The position numbers were made by a program, and so were the translations under genes. Below the pieces are notes generated by a model. That model had not been told where the DNA came from. It saw only the letters and a program-made list of their open reading frames with translations, and did no database searches. 40,879 nt of DNA from Candidatus Atribacteria bacterium (GTDB taxonomy: Bacteria; Atribacterota; JS1; SB-45; 34-128): contig DMCY01000065.1 in assembly GCA_003451675.1 (NCBI GenBank), positions 1-40,879 on the forward strand, written 5' to 3'. This document shows positions 33,244 through 40,879 of the stretch, one piece after another. Position 1 is the stretch's first letter. Every line of letters begins with the position of its first letter.

Positions 33244-33813
33244 ATGGAAGATAGAAATATTAAAAACAATAGAAAATCTCTTAGATTAAAAAATTATAAT
33301 TATTCTCTTCCCGGTGCCTATTTTGTCACCATATGTACTTACCATAAAAAAGGAATACTATCGGACATAATTAACAACGAAATAGAATTGAATCAATTTG
33401 GGAAAATAATCGAAAACGAATGGATGAAAACTACGCAAATTAGAAACAATGTTGAATTAGATGAATATATTATAATGCCTAATCATTTTCATGGAATATT
33501 ATTTATCAAAAGTAGGGGCGTATTGCAATACGCCCCTACAACAAATAAGTTTCATTCACCAAGTCAAAACATTGAATCAATAATACGTGGTTTTAAATCT
33601 GCAACAACAAAAAGAATTAACCAACTTCGCAATATGCCAGAAAATCCTGTATGGCAGCGCAATTATTATGAACACGTTATAAGAAGTGAAAATGAATTAA
33701 ATTGTATTCGCGAATACATTAAGAATAATCCTTTAAGATGGCAATATGATAAAGAAAATCCCATAGGGAAACCCGATAAAATTGAAAAAGACTTTTGGAA
33801 AAATTTTGTTTAA
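33244..33813 (+). CDS. REP-associated tyrosine (Y1/HUH) transposase
   Basis: A 189-residue single-strand transposase of the RAYT group. The HUH pair is His81 and His83 in MPNHFHGIL, and the catalytic tyrosine is Tyr141 or Tyr142 in WQRNYYEHVIR. The opening YSLPGAYFVTICTYHK and the later IIRGFKSATTKRIN and CIREYIKNNPLRW are characteristic. Family members cut and join short palindromic REP sequences. Residues about 90-99 (RGVLQYAP) are encoded by a perfect palindrome that matches spacer repeats in this window. No inverted ends or target duplication surround the gene. No strong ribosome site precedes the ATG. Confidence 0.93.
   Translation: MEDRNIKNNRKSLRLKNYNYSLPGAYFVTICTYHKKGILSDIINNEIELNQFGKIIENEWMKTTQIRNNVELDEYIIMPNHFHGILFIKSRGVLQYAPTTNKFHSPSQNIESIIRGFKSATTKRINQLRNMPENPVWQRNYYEHVIRSENELNCIREYIKNNPLRWQYDKENPIGKPDKIEKDFWKNFV
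33512..33539. repeat. Perfect 28-bp palindrome inside the transposase gene
   Basis: The arms GTAGGGGCGTATTG and CAATACGCCCCTAC pair without a mismatch or loop. It lies in frame in the variable segment between the HUH strand and the next helix and reads RGVLQYAP. Diverged spacer copies are at 5481-5506 and 20184-20217. Confidence 0.92.
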
Positions 33814-33853
33814 AGCTTTTACAGAAGATTAATAAATAAATTTAGGGTATAAA

Positions 33854-35185
33854 ATGGAACTTTTTGATAATTTTGAAAAAAATAAATTAAGTAGTGCTCC
33901 TCTTGCCGATAGGATTAGGCCGGAAAGATTAGAAGATTTCTTAGGGCAGGAAAGGATTATTGGCTCGGGGAAACCTTTGCGCCAGGCCATTGAAAAAGAT
34001 GAGCTGCAATCGATTATCCTCTGGGGTCCACCTGGTTCCGGAAAAACAACCTTAGCCAGAATTATCGCTAAAATAACCAAGGCTCATTTCGTTCCTTTCA
34101 GTGCAGCAATTTCAGGTGTACCTGCCTTAAGGAAAATTATCAAAGAAGCCCAGGATAGAAGAAGATATTACAATCAGAAGACCATCCTGTTTGTGGACGA
34201 AATTCATAGATTTAATAAGGCGCAGCAAGATGCCTTTTTGCCTTATGTAGAAGATGGAACTATAGTCTTAATTGGGGCAACTACCGAAAATCCTTCTTTT
34301 GAGGTTATTTCCCCTCTTTTATCGAGGTCTACTGTTTATATATTAGAACCTTTATCTCCGAAAGACTTGAAAAATATTTTGGAAAATGCTTTGCTGGATA
34401 AAGAGAAAGGTCTGGGAAAATATAAGCTAAAATTAGAACCAAAAGTTTCAGATTTTATTATTGAACTTGCCTATGGAGATGCTCGTATAGCTTTAAATAT
34501 TTTAGAATTTGCGGTGATAGCTACCAAGCCAGATACACAGGGCGTAAAAAATATAAATTTAAAAATTATCGAAGAGGTAGTACAAAAGAGATGCTTGCGT
34601 TATGATAAGACCGGGGAAGAACATTACAATATTATCTCTGCCCTGCATAAGAGTATGCGCGATTCAGATCCCGATGCTGCTATCTACTGGGTAGCCCGAA
34701 TGCTTGAAGCCGGAGAAAATCCTCTCTATGTTGCCCGGCGTCTGGTGAGATTTGCCTCAGAAGATATAGGGAATGCTGACCCCCAGGCCTTACAGGTGGC
34801 AGTGGCAGCTATGCAAGCAGTCCATTTTTTGGGAATGCCCGAGGGCAATTTAGCTTTAGCTCAGACCGCCACTTATTTAGCCTGTGCCCCCAAGAGTAAC
34901 GCCCTCTATAAAGGTTATCAGCTCACCCAGGAAGACATTAAAAGGTGGGGGCCATTACCAGTTCCTTTGGTTATTCGTAATGCCCCCACTACTTTAATGA
35001 AAAATTTAGATTACGGTAAAGGTTATAAATATGCCCACAATTTTGAAGGAGGCTATATTGTTCAGGAACATCTCCCTAAAGAATTAAAAGGAAAGAGATA
35101 TTATTTTCCTACCGATAGGGGATTTGAAAAAGAGATAAAACGAAGATTGGAAAAATTAAAAGCCAAATATAAAAATAGTCGTTAG
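33854..35185 (+). CDS. rarA: Replication-associated recombination protein A (AAA+ ATPase)
   Basis: A 443-residue RarA/MgsA/WRNIP1-type clamp-loader-like ATPase that acts at stalled replication forks. Walker A GPPGSGKT is at 58-65, Walker B ILFVDEIHRF at 111-120, sensor 1 GATTENPSF near 137-145, and the tetramerisation C-terminal domain contains RYDKTGEEHYNIISALHKS and VARMLEAGENPLYVARRLVR. The opening PLADRIRPERLEDFLGQE is diagnostic. The ATG has only GGGTATAAA upstream. The last codons and stop (35177-35185, AGTCGTTAG) coincide with a spacer repeat module that continues downstream. Confidence 0.95.
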   Translation: MELFDNFEKNKLSSAPLADRIRPERLEDFLGQERIIGSGKPLRQAIEKDELQSIILWGPPGSGKTTLARIIAKITKAHFVPFSAAISGVPALRKIIKEAQDRRRYYNQKTILFVDEIHRFNKAQQDAFLPYVEDGTIVLIGATTENPSFEVISPLLSRSTVYILEPLSPKDLKNILENALLDKEKGLGKYKLKLEPKVSDFIIELAYGDARIALNILEFAVIATKPDTQGVKNINLKIIEEVVQKRCLRYDKTGEEHYNIISALHKSMRDSDPDAAIYWVARMLEAGENPLYVARRLVRFASEDIGNADPQALQVAVAAMQAVHFLGMPEGNLALAQTATYLACAPKSNALYKGYQLTQEDIKRWGPLPVPLVIRNAPTTLMKNLDYGKGYKYAHNFEGGYIVQEHLPKELKGKRYYFPTDRGFEKEIKRRLEKLKAKYKNSR

Positions 35186-35413
35186 TTAATAGTGAATAGT
35201 ATATAGATATTTGGTTAGATAGTTACTTGGTTAGCTGGTTAGTTAGTTTATATAGAGAAAAGCGCAGAGTGTAAAGCGTAAAACCATAGCCTAAAATGTA
35301 AAAATTGCGTATAGCGCGTTTAGCGTAGAGCGTAGAGGAAGGGAAGAAGAAGATAGGAATCATAAGACAGAATTCAGAAGTAAGAATAAAAAAACAGAAA
35401 TGTCATTGCGAAC
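35173..35413. repeat. Mosaic spacer repeats after rarA
   Basis: In order: the reverse complement of the AACGACTAATTT module with ATTAACT and TTCACT (from 35173, inside the end of rarA); a TTGGTTAGATAGTTACTTGG tract (35211-35249); AAAGCGTAAAACCATA (35273-35288), repeated exactly at 36583-36598; GCGTATAGCGCG-like tracts (35308-35337); and a truncated TGTCATTGCGAACGA (35401-35415). No gene is seen. Confidence 0.7.
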
Positions 35414-35461
35414 GACCATCTTAACATTCATTACCTAATTTAAGTAAAAGAGGCGAATCTT

Positions 35462-36346
35462 ATGAAACAAAATATGAAAAACGAAAAAACAATCCTCAAG
35501 GAATTAGAGAAAATAAAAAAAGAAGCGATAAATTCTTCCGGTGAAAAATATTATAGTATTTCAGTAAGACAGATTAAAGAGATAGCTTGCAAGTTTCAAA
35601 CTAAGTCTCGAGAAGTAGAAATATTAGCTCTAAAAATTAATATAATACCGGAACGATACCACCGTAATTTAGGAGTGGTTAGCTCCTCCGAACAGGTAAA
35701 ATTGCTTCAGTCAAAGGTAGCTATAATTGGAGCTGGGGGATTAGGAGGAACAGTGTTAGAGCTTTTAACCAGGATGGGAATAGGGAAATTAATAATTGCT
35801 GACAATGACATAATAGGAGATAGCAATCTAAATCGGCAGATACTTTCAATTGAAAACAATTTAGGGCAGAGCAAGACTGAGGTCGCAATAAAGAGGGTAA
35901 AAGAAATAAATTCCTCTATAGAGATTACCGGACATTCTGTTTTCATTAATTCGGATAATGTAAAAAAAATTATTGAGGGAGTAGAGGTAGTAATAGATGC
36001 TTTGGACAATCTTCCTTCGCGTTTTGTGCTCCAAAAAGCCTGTAGGGATTTAAAAATTCCCCTGGTTCATGGTGCTATAGCGGGATTTAATGGTCAGCTT
36101 ACTACTATCTTTCCCCAAGATAAAGGATTAGAATTAATCTATGGCTCTAATAAAAATTTACCCGAACATGGGAGTGAGGCAGTATTAAGTGCTCCTACGG
36201 TAACTCCTGCCTTAATTGCATCTTTGGAAACTCAAGAAGTGGTTAAAATATTATTAAAAAGAGGAAAACTATTTCGAAATAAACTTTTATATTTAGATAT
36301 CGAAGAAGGAACTGTGGAGATATTAAAATTAGTCGATAGTGAATAA
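35462..36346 (+). CDS. ThiF/MoeB/HesA-type E1-like protein
   Basis: A 294-residue adenylating-enzyme homologue. Residues 85-294 form the E1-like domain: GAGGLGG (90-96) for ATP, ADNDIIGDSNLNRQ (113-126) with the Arg used in adenylation, and DALDNLPSRF. Canonical members activate the C-terminus of ThiS/MoaD-type sulfur carriers or ubiquitin-like proteins. This one lacks the two CxxC zinc pairs of MoeB and ThiF. An 80-residue N-terminal helical part (KEIACKFQTKSREVEILALK) precedes the domain, and RYHRNLGVV at 66-74 leads into it. No carrier protein is adjacent. AGAGGCG precedes the ATG. The end coincides with a repeat module. Confidence 0.85.
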   Translation: MKQNMKNEKTILKELEKIKKEAINSSGEKYYSISVRQIKEIACKFQTKSREVEILALKINIIPERYHRNLGVVSSSEQVKLLQSKVAIIGAGGLGGTVLELLTRMGIGKLIIADNDIIGDSNLNRQILSIENNLGQSKTEVAIKRVKEINSSIEITGHSVFINSDNVKKIIEGVEVVIDALDNLPSRFVLQKACRDLKIPLVHGAIAGFNGQLTTIFPQDKGLELIYGSNKNLPEHGSEAVLSAPTVTPALIASLETQEVVKILLKRGKLFRNKLLYLDIEEGTVEILKLVDSE

Positions 36347-36810
36347 ATCTAGCGTGGAGCGTATAGCGTATAGGTGCGGGTTATACGTGTAAGGAAAATA
36401 CAAAATACAAATTAGTCGTTAGTATTAAAACAAGATAATTTGGTTAGCTAGTTAGTTGGTTACCTGGTTAACTAGTTAAAAATATAAATACAAGATATAA
36501 GATAAGATAATCGACTGATTCACCAATTAAAGACAAGTTTTCAGTTTTCAGTTATCGGCAAATAGCTAAAAATTTAAAACGAAAAGCGTAAAACCATAAT
36601 TTAAAATTCAAAACTTTTCTTTTAGTTTTTAGCTTTGAGTTCATAGTTTTAAGATATAAAGTGCAAACTGACTTAATTATATTGTTTTAATTTTACTTCC
36701 TTAACCAACTAACTAAGTAACTAATTAACCAACTAACTAATTATTCACGAGATACGTATTAGGGATTACGGAAAAAGGAAATTCCTATACAATAAATTTA
36801 TAAAAAATAA
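36347..36810. repeat. Mosaic spacer repeats before ddl
   Basis: The 498-base spacer has no gene. It holds GCGTGGAGCGTATAGCGTAT (36353-36372), AAATTAGTCGTTAG (36409-36422), a GT/TA tract (36440-36479) and its inverted partner (36701-36743) about 220 bases apart, AAAGCGTAAAACCATA (36583-36598) and AAGGAAATTCCTATACAA (36777-36794), which is an inverted copy of part of the element at 21194-21367. Confidence 0.7.
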
Positions 36811-36844
36811 AATAGTTCAAAAATATTATAGAGAAAGGAACAAA

Positions 36845-37981
36845 ATGACAACTAAAAAAATAAGAGTAGGAATAATCTTTGGAGGAAGGTCGGGAGAGCA
36901 TGAGGTTTCCTTTTGTTCTGCCTCCTCAATTATTAAAGCAATAGATAAAGATAAATATACCGTAGTCCCTATCGGTATAACTAAAGAAGGCAGATGGATT
37001 TCTCCCCAGGATTCTGAATTGGCTCTTCAATCTGGTAAAATAGAAGGGAAAAACACCGTAATTTTATTGAATGACTCTTTCAGTAAGTCCCTGGTTTGCA
37101 TAGACAATAATCAAAGATTAGATAAAAGCTCGGCTTTAGAAAAATTAGACGTAATTTTTCCGGTATTACACGGTCCTTATGGAGAGGATGGAACAGTGCA
37201 AGGCCTCTTAGAATTAGCTGATATTCCTTATGTGGGAGCGGGAGTAGCTGCCTCAGCAATTTCTATGGACAAAGATTTAATGAAAATAATATTTCAACAG
37301 AAAGGTTTACCCATATTAAAATGGATGACCATAAAGAGAAGAGAGTGGCAAAAAGATAAAGAGAAAATCTTGTCTTTAGTTCAAGATGATTTCGAATATC
37401 CTCTTTTTGTAAAGCCCACTAATTTAGGTTCGAGTGTAGGAATAACTAAAGTTCGCAAGAAAGAAGAATTGGAGAAAGCCATAGATTTAGCTTCTTCTTA
37501 TGATAGAAAGATTTTAATTGAGGAGGGATTAGAAGAAGTAAGAGAGATAGAATGTGGTGTTTTAGGCAATGATGAACCTCAGACCTCAGTAGTAGGTGAA
37601 GTCAGACCAGCAGGAGAATTTTATGATTATGATTCAAAATATATAGATAAGAAAACTCAATTGATTGTTCCGGCAGATTTACCTGATGGAGTATCCAAAG
37701 TAGTTCAGCAGATTGCGCTTCATGCTTTTAAAGCCGTTGACGCTGCCGGGATGGCGCGAGTAGATTTTTTTGTCAGCAAAAAAGAAAATAAAATATATTT
37801 AAATGAAATTAATACTATCCCTGGTTTTACTTCTGTCAGCATGTATCCCCGTCTGTGGCAGGCAACCGGCATCCCCTATCCTGAACTAATTGACCAATTA
37901 ATCCAGCTGGCCTTAGAAAGACACCAGGATAAAAGCCAGAATAAAATATCCTACGACGAATCAAAGCTTTTAGAAAAATAG
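36845..37981 (+). CDS. ddl: D-alanine--D-alanine ligase
   Basis: A 378-residue ATP-grasp ligase that makes the D-Ala-D-Ala dipeptide for peptidoglycan. FGGRSGEHEVS is at 12-22, VFPVLHGPYGEDGTVQGLLE (about 107-126) forms the first substrate loop, and PTNLGSSVGITKV and NEINTIPGFTSVSMYP are the ATP and metal motifs. The intact Tyr/Phe-type omega loop (EFYDYDSKYID) suggests D-Ala, not D-lactate, specificity. The gene implies a peptidoglycan wall. AGAAAGGAAC precedes the ATG. It is monocistronic, with long repeat spacers before it and terminators after it. Confidence 0.95.
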   Translation: MTTKKIRVGIIFGGRSGEHEVSFCSASSIIKAIDKDKYTVVPIGITKEGRWISPQDSELALQSGKIEGKNTVILLNDSFSKSLVCIDNNQRLDKSSALEKLDVIFPVLHGPYGEDGTVQGLLELADIPYVGAGVAASAISMDKDLMKIIFQQKGLPILKWMTIKRREWQKDKEKILSLVQDDFEYPLFVKPTNLGSSVGITKVRKKEELEKAIDLASSYDRKILIEEGLEEVREIECGVLGNDEPQTSVVGEVRPAGEFYDYDSKYIDKKTQLIVPADLPDGVSKVVQQIALHAFKAVDAAGMARVDFFVSKKENKIYLNEINTIPGFTSVSMYPRLWQATGIPYPELIDQLIQLALERHQDKSQNKISYDESKLLEK

Positions 37982-38029
37982 TATGAAGAGAAAAGAGACA
38001 AGTTACTTTTTTACTCAACATTAAAAATC

Positions 38030-38065
38030 AGGGAAAGAAAAAAGTAGTTCCCTTTTTCTTTTTTT
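38030..38065 (+). terminator. Intrinsic terminator of ddl
   Basis: AGGGAA (38030-38035) pairs with TTCCCT (38048-38053) across a 12-base A-rich loop, followed by TTTTCTTTTTTT. Confidence 0.6.
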
Positions 38066-38103
38066 GTAACTTCTAAAGGTGCAGAAATTCTAACAAAGGC
38101 CTA

Positions 38104-38132
38104 AAAAAGGCTTAACTAAGTTAAGCCTTTTT
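38104..38132. terminator. Terminator at the end of the reductase gene
   Basis: AAAAAGGCTTAA (38104-38115) and TTAAGCCTTTTT (38121-38132) form a perfect 12-bp stem with a CTAAG loop. It overlaps the stop codon of the minus-strand reductase gene, gives a U-run on that strand, and can also stop read-through from ddl. Confidence 0.85.
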
Positions 38133-40470
38133 ATCTAATAGGGCATACTCCATTAGAACACGATTCATCCCCTACATCAATTTCTGTTTCTTCCTTTTCG
38201 TATTTTGAGATAAGTGAAGGAATAAAAGGTAACATTTCTTTTACTCTCTTCTCATATTCTTTCTTAGTTATTTCTTCATAAGGCATTTGAGCATAAAAAC
38301 TATCGTCTAATGAGACAAAACTTACTGCTACTACTTCATCCCAATTATTCCATAACCATTCTTCTACTTCTTCCCATTCATGGTTTTGCACGTGAACAGT
38401 AATGGAAGTATTATGATCTGTATATTCTTTTTGGAAGGAACGATAAATTTCTAATTGTTCTATAGCGGAAACATCTTTTTTAGTTTTCCCTTCCGGAGCG
38501 CAACAAGGAAAAGAAATTACCTTTGTTTGGCAATTTTCCTCAGTCTGTCCATTCTCCGGTTTTATATCATATCCTAATTCTTCACACACCTTAAGCAAGG
38601 GGTCATTGGCATTAATACGAACTCTCCTGATAAAATAAGGAGAATGAGAATGATGTACTCCACTGGAAACGGTTGGTAATTGGGAAAGAGTACCTTCCGG
38701 TTTCACTGTGGTCATAAGCAAAGGAGCTTCAACCCCTAACTTTTGCGCATAGGACTCTGCTTCTTGATGAACAATTTCTCTTAATTTTTTCCGTAATTCT
38801 GATTCTTTTTCTTTGGTCATTTTAGTAGCATTCACCATATCCTGCCATCCGGTTAGACTACAGCCTACTAATCTGTCTCTTTTTTGTTTTAAATTCCATC
38901 GATCTAACTCCAAGTCTAAAAAGGTCATCCGAAATCCTGCCCGTAAAGAAAGCCGTTGAGCTTCAAATAATTTATTCTTATCTAATTTACCGTTATGTAC
39001 AAAACTTAATACGTTTACTGTAGTCAAATTACACATTTGGTCTCTATCAAGTAATACTTCCATACAGGGATTAGCTCCTTGCAAATTAGGTCTTCTTTTA
39101 GCGGCTGCTTCTGCATTCATAAAACCAGGCTCGCCACTATATCTCATTTGCTTTACATGCCAGGAAAGTTGTTCCCGAGTTGGTTTAGAAGTATAAAAAA
39201 TACTATTATTACTCATTTCCCGATAGGAAATAGCTTCATTTTTTATCCATTTACCATCTACTTGTTCGTAGAGATTATTTTTAGCATTTAAAATATCCTG
39301 GTCATCTTTATCGAATAATACAACTTCACTTGTCCGCCTGACTCCTCCTACTACTACATTTTGGCCAATGATATTAGCTATATCCAGACAATCTACTGGT
39401 CGCAATTTTTTTAAATTACCATAGCAATTTATTTTCACTATTTTATCGATTTTAGAAAACATCTCCTTTAAGCTTTCGTATCCGGAAGCAGTACCACCAA
39501 AAGTTTTTAATTTTTCTCCTTTTGGTCTGACATTATTATAATTAAAAATAATAGTTTCTATTTCCCGGTATTCATTTTTATATAGTATGCTTAAATAATA
39601 GTCTAATGATTCCACCCAACCTTCTTTACTATCTCCGATTATAATATGGGCGGTATTATTTTTAAAAGTGATACTGGTCAAATCTTCTCTCTTCTCTTTG
39701 GCTAAAGGGGAATATAATTCGTGTATAATTTTTATATTCGTTCTTATTTTTGGTAATTTTTTTATATCTGATTTTAAAACTCTTATTCCCACCCCAGATC
39801 CGATCATTAATAGGTAAAACAAATCTTTAAAGGCATTGAAATTATCTAAGACTATAAAGCTGCAATTAAAATTTGCCATGGGATATTTTGAGCTTACTTC
39901 TGTTCCTCCAATCCAAAGGCTTCTACCGGCTAAAAATTGTCTTAAATGAAAAACATTGTCGTAGAGAAGTTCGGCTTCACGCTGTGTAGTTTTAACCAAA
40001 CTACAATTAAATTCTACCGTTCTTCTTACCGTTTCCCACCAATATTCTCTTCTTTTTTCCAGAGGTAACCATCGGGAATAAGTTCGGTAATAAACAAATT
40101 GACCTAATTGGGTGGGAAAGGGATTGGGAAGATGTTTGTATTGGCTGATAAAGTCATCTGTTAGTAACTTGTGATTTTTTTTGGGGATTTCTCTTAATTC
40201 GTCACGCTGTTTTCTATATAAGATATAAATTTTTGCAACATCTTTCCTTTCGCTATTCATCAGTTCTGTTTCTACCCGTTCTTGTATATCATTAACTGTT
40301 ACACTTTCTTTGGAAGTCTGCAAGTCTTTTTTAATTTTTGCTGCAATAGATATACATAGTTCTTTATCTACTCCCTTTATGGTCTCTCGCATTGCCTGAG
40401 TAATAGCATTTATTATCTTATTTGGATCAAAATATTGTACTGTATTATTACGTTTAATTACTTCTATCAT
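38131..40470 (-). CDS. nrdJ: Adenosylcobalamin-dependent ribonucleotide reductase (class II)
   Basis: A 779-residue class II reductase that turns ribonucleotides into deoxyribonucleotides with a radical from coenzyme B12 and needs neither oxygen nor a separate radical subunit. Residues 1-95 are an ATP-cone regulatory domain (VIKRNNTVQYFDPNKIINAI). NFNCSF carries one active-site cysteine and ANPCMEVLL the NPCxE motif. The tail pair Cys771/Cys776 in SCSNGVCPIR is the redox shuttle. The layout resembles the monomeric triphosphate reductase of Lactobacillus; that subtype is inferred. GGGAGGAT precedes the ATG on the minus strand. No B12 riboswitch is visible upstream. Confidence 0.94.
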   Translation of the reverse strand: MIEVIKRNNTVQYFDPNKIINAITQAMRETIKGVDKELCISIAAKIKKDLQTSKESVTVNDIQERVETELMNSERKDVAKIYILYRKQRDELREIPKKNHKLLTDDFISQYKHLPNPFPTQLGQFVYYRTYSRWLPLEKRREYWWETVRRTVEFNCSLVKTTQREAELLYDNVFHLRQFLAGRSLWIGGTEVSSKYPMANFNCSFIVLDNFNAFKDLFYLLMIGSGVGIRVLKSDIKKLPKIRTNIKIIHELYSPLAKEKREDLTSITFKNNTAHIIIGDSKEGWVESLDYYLSILYKNEYREIETIIFNYNNVRPKGEKLKTFGGTASGYESLKEMFSKIDKIVKINCYGNLKKLRPVDCLDIANIIGQNVVVGGVRRTSEVVLFDKDDQDILNAKNNLYEQVDGKWIKNEAISYREMSNNSIFYTSKPTREQLSWHVKQMRYSGEPGFMNAEAAAKRRPNLQGANPCMEVLLDRDQMCNLTTVNVLSFVHNGKLDKNKLFEAQRLSLRAGFRMTFLDLELDRWNLKQKRDRLVGCSLTGWQDMVNATKMTKEKESELRKKLREIVHQEAESYAQKLGVEAPLLMTTVKPEGTLSQLPTVSSGVHHSHSPYFIRRVRINANDPLLKVCEELGYDIKPENGQTEENCQTKVISFPCCAPEGKTKKDVSAIEQLEIYRSFQKEYTDHNTSITVHVQNHEWEEVEEWLWNNWDEVVAVSFVSLDDSFYAQMPYEEITKKEYEKRVKEMLPFIPSLISKYEKEETEIDVGDESCSNGVCPIR

Positions 40471-40775
40471 CTTTATCCTCCCATTATCGTGACAAGGGAT
40501 GATTTATCCCATTTTTAATATTTTAACATAAAAAAATAAAAATTAGGAAAAAATAAATAATAAAGTTGGTGTCAAGAACTTGTGGGGACTTTTCCTACCT
40601 CAAAGAAATTATTTGATTTTAATTCACGAAAAGAAAAACAGATCCTTATGTAATTTAATATAAAATAAATAATAATCCTACTAATCTATTTTCTAAAACA
40701 AACATATTATTCATCTTAGACCTTACTTTTACTTTAAAGTATCAGATAATTAATTTATACTTACTAATCTCTTTA
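40471..40775. other. Upstream region of nrdJ
   Basis: AT-rich spacer without a gene. A GGGAT/ATCCC inverted repeat (40496-40510) lies 26 bases before the nrdJ start and could be an operator. TTGACA on the minus strand (40571-40576) could be a -35 box, but no matching -10 is clear. No B12-box-like sequence was found. Confidence 0.4.
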
Positions 40776-40879
40776 ATGATTTTACCCAAGGCCTATCCTG
40801 ATGGGGTCCGGATAGCACCGGGAGAGAATAAATATGATCGTATTTATCGTTACTACCTTGGTCTTCCCCCGATAATTCG
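40776..40879 (+). CDS. Possible partial reading frame at the window edge
   Basis: From ATG 40776 the frame stays open to the end of the window (34 codons, with YPDGVRIAPGENKYDRIYRY in the middle). Composition is more protein-like and GC-richer than the spacer before it. No ribosome site precedes the ATG and I do not recognise a family, so it may be a remnant or chance. Confidence 0.25.
   Translation, partial: MILPKAYPDGVRIAPGENKYDRIYRYYLGLPPII

Noticed and set aside
33244..33813. IS200/IS605 insertion sequence
   Set aside because: The protein has RAYT-type features and length, no TnpB gene is adjacent and no IS200-type subterminal ends were seen.
40471..40879. Cobalamin riboswitch before the B12-dependent reductase
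   Set aside because: No B12-box-like GCCACTG and no multi-stem layout was found on the minus strand.

Overview
The window is AT-rich chromosomal DNA with short operons on both strands, no rRNA or tRNA that I can see, and many interspersed palindromic repeats. It is bacterial: it carries a YidC/Oxa1 insertase, a D-Ala-D-Ala ligase, RarA, a GGDEF protein, NfeD/slipin and many GTG/TTG starts behind AGGAGG-type ribosome sites. Several genes have an archaeal flavour (editing-free prolyl-tRNA synthetase with a zinc tail, Clp1-type polynucleotide kinase, a small elongation-factor-like protein). The B12-dependent ribonucleotide reductase fits an anaerobe or facultative organism. An uncultured lineage such as Atribacterota is my guess, made from gene style only and with low confidence.

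Layout. 1-441: repeat-rich spacer. 442-3109: Asp/Glu racemase, proS, EF-like protein, then a bidirectional terminator facing the minus-strand NfeD-slipin pair (3171-5267). 5417-7218: a Clp1-type RNA kinase gene sits between two related mosaic repeat blocks. 7235-13054: DMT transporter, DUF4438 protein, then galT-galK-glpK. 13157-14211: decayed IS4-type transposase and hairpin repeats. 14301-18254 (minus): two tandem patatin-like lipases and an ABC1/UbiB-type kinase. 18280-20057: an IS with a frameshifted DDE transposase. 20082-20457: cluster of palindromic repeats. 20592-25303: a PhaR-type DNA-binding/phasin-like fusion, PlsC acyltransferase, third patatin, radical SAM protein and YidC, a possible lipid/membrane locus. 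25432-27331: MATE remnant, DMT transporter, class II aldolase remnant. 27416-29842: PAS/GAF/GGDEF sensor. 29952-32524 (minus): lipid kinase and a double nitrilase whose second domain has lost its cysteine. 32660-37981: GNAT, REP-associated transposase, RarA, ThiF-like E1, Ddl. 38131-40470 (minus): class II ribonucleotide reductase.

The strongest unusual signal is the repeat system. A HUH/Y1 transposase gene (33244-33813) carries a perfect 28-bp palindrome inside its coding sequence. Diverged relatives of that palindrome lie in spacers at 5481 and 20184, and palindromes of similar design but different cores at 103, 239, 7043 and 20242. The two spacers around the Clp1 gene are paralogous, and different palindromes are present or absent at matching points, which looks like a natural filled-site/empty-site comparison. 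A second layer of short non-palindromic modules (core AACGACTAATTT, and TTAGTTAGTTGGTTA-like tracts) fills other spacers and reaches into the last codons of rarA and the ThiF-like gene.
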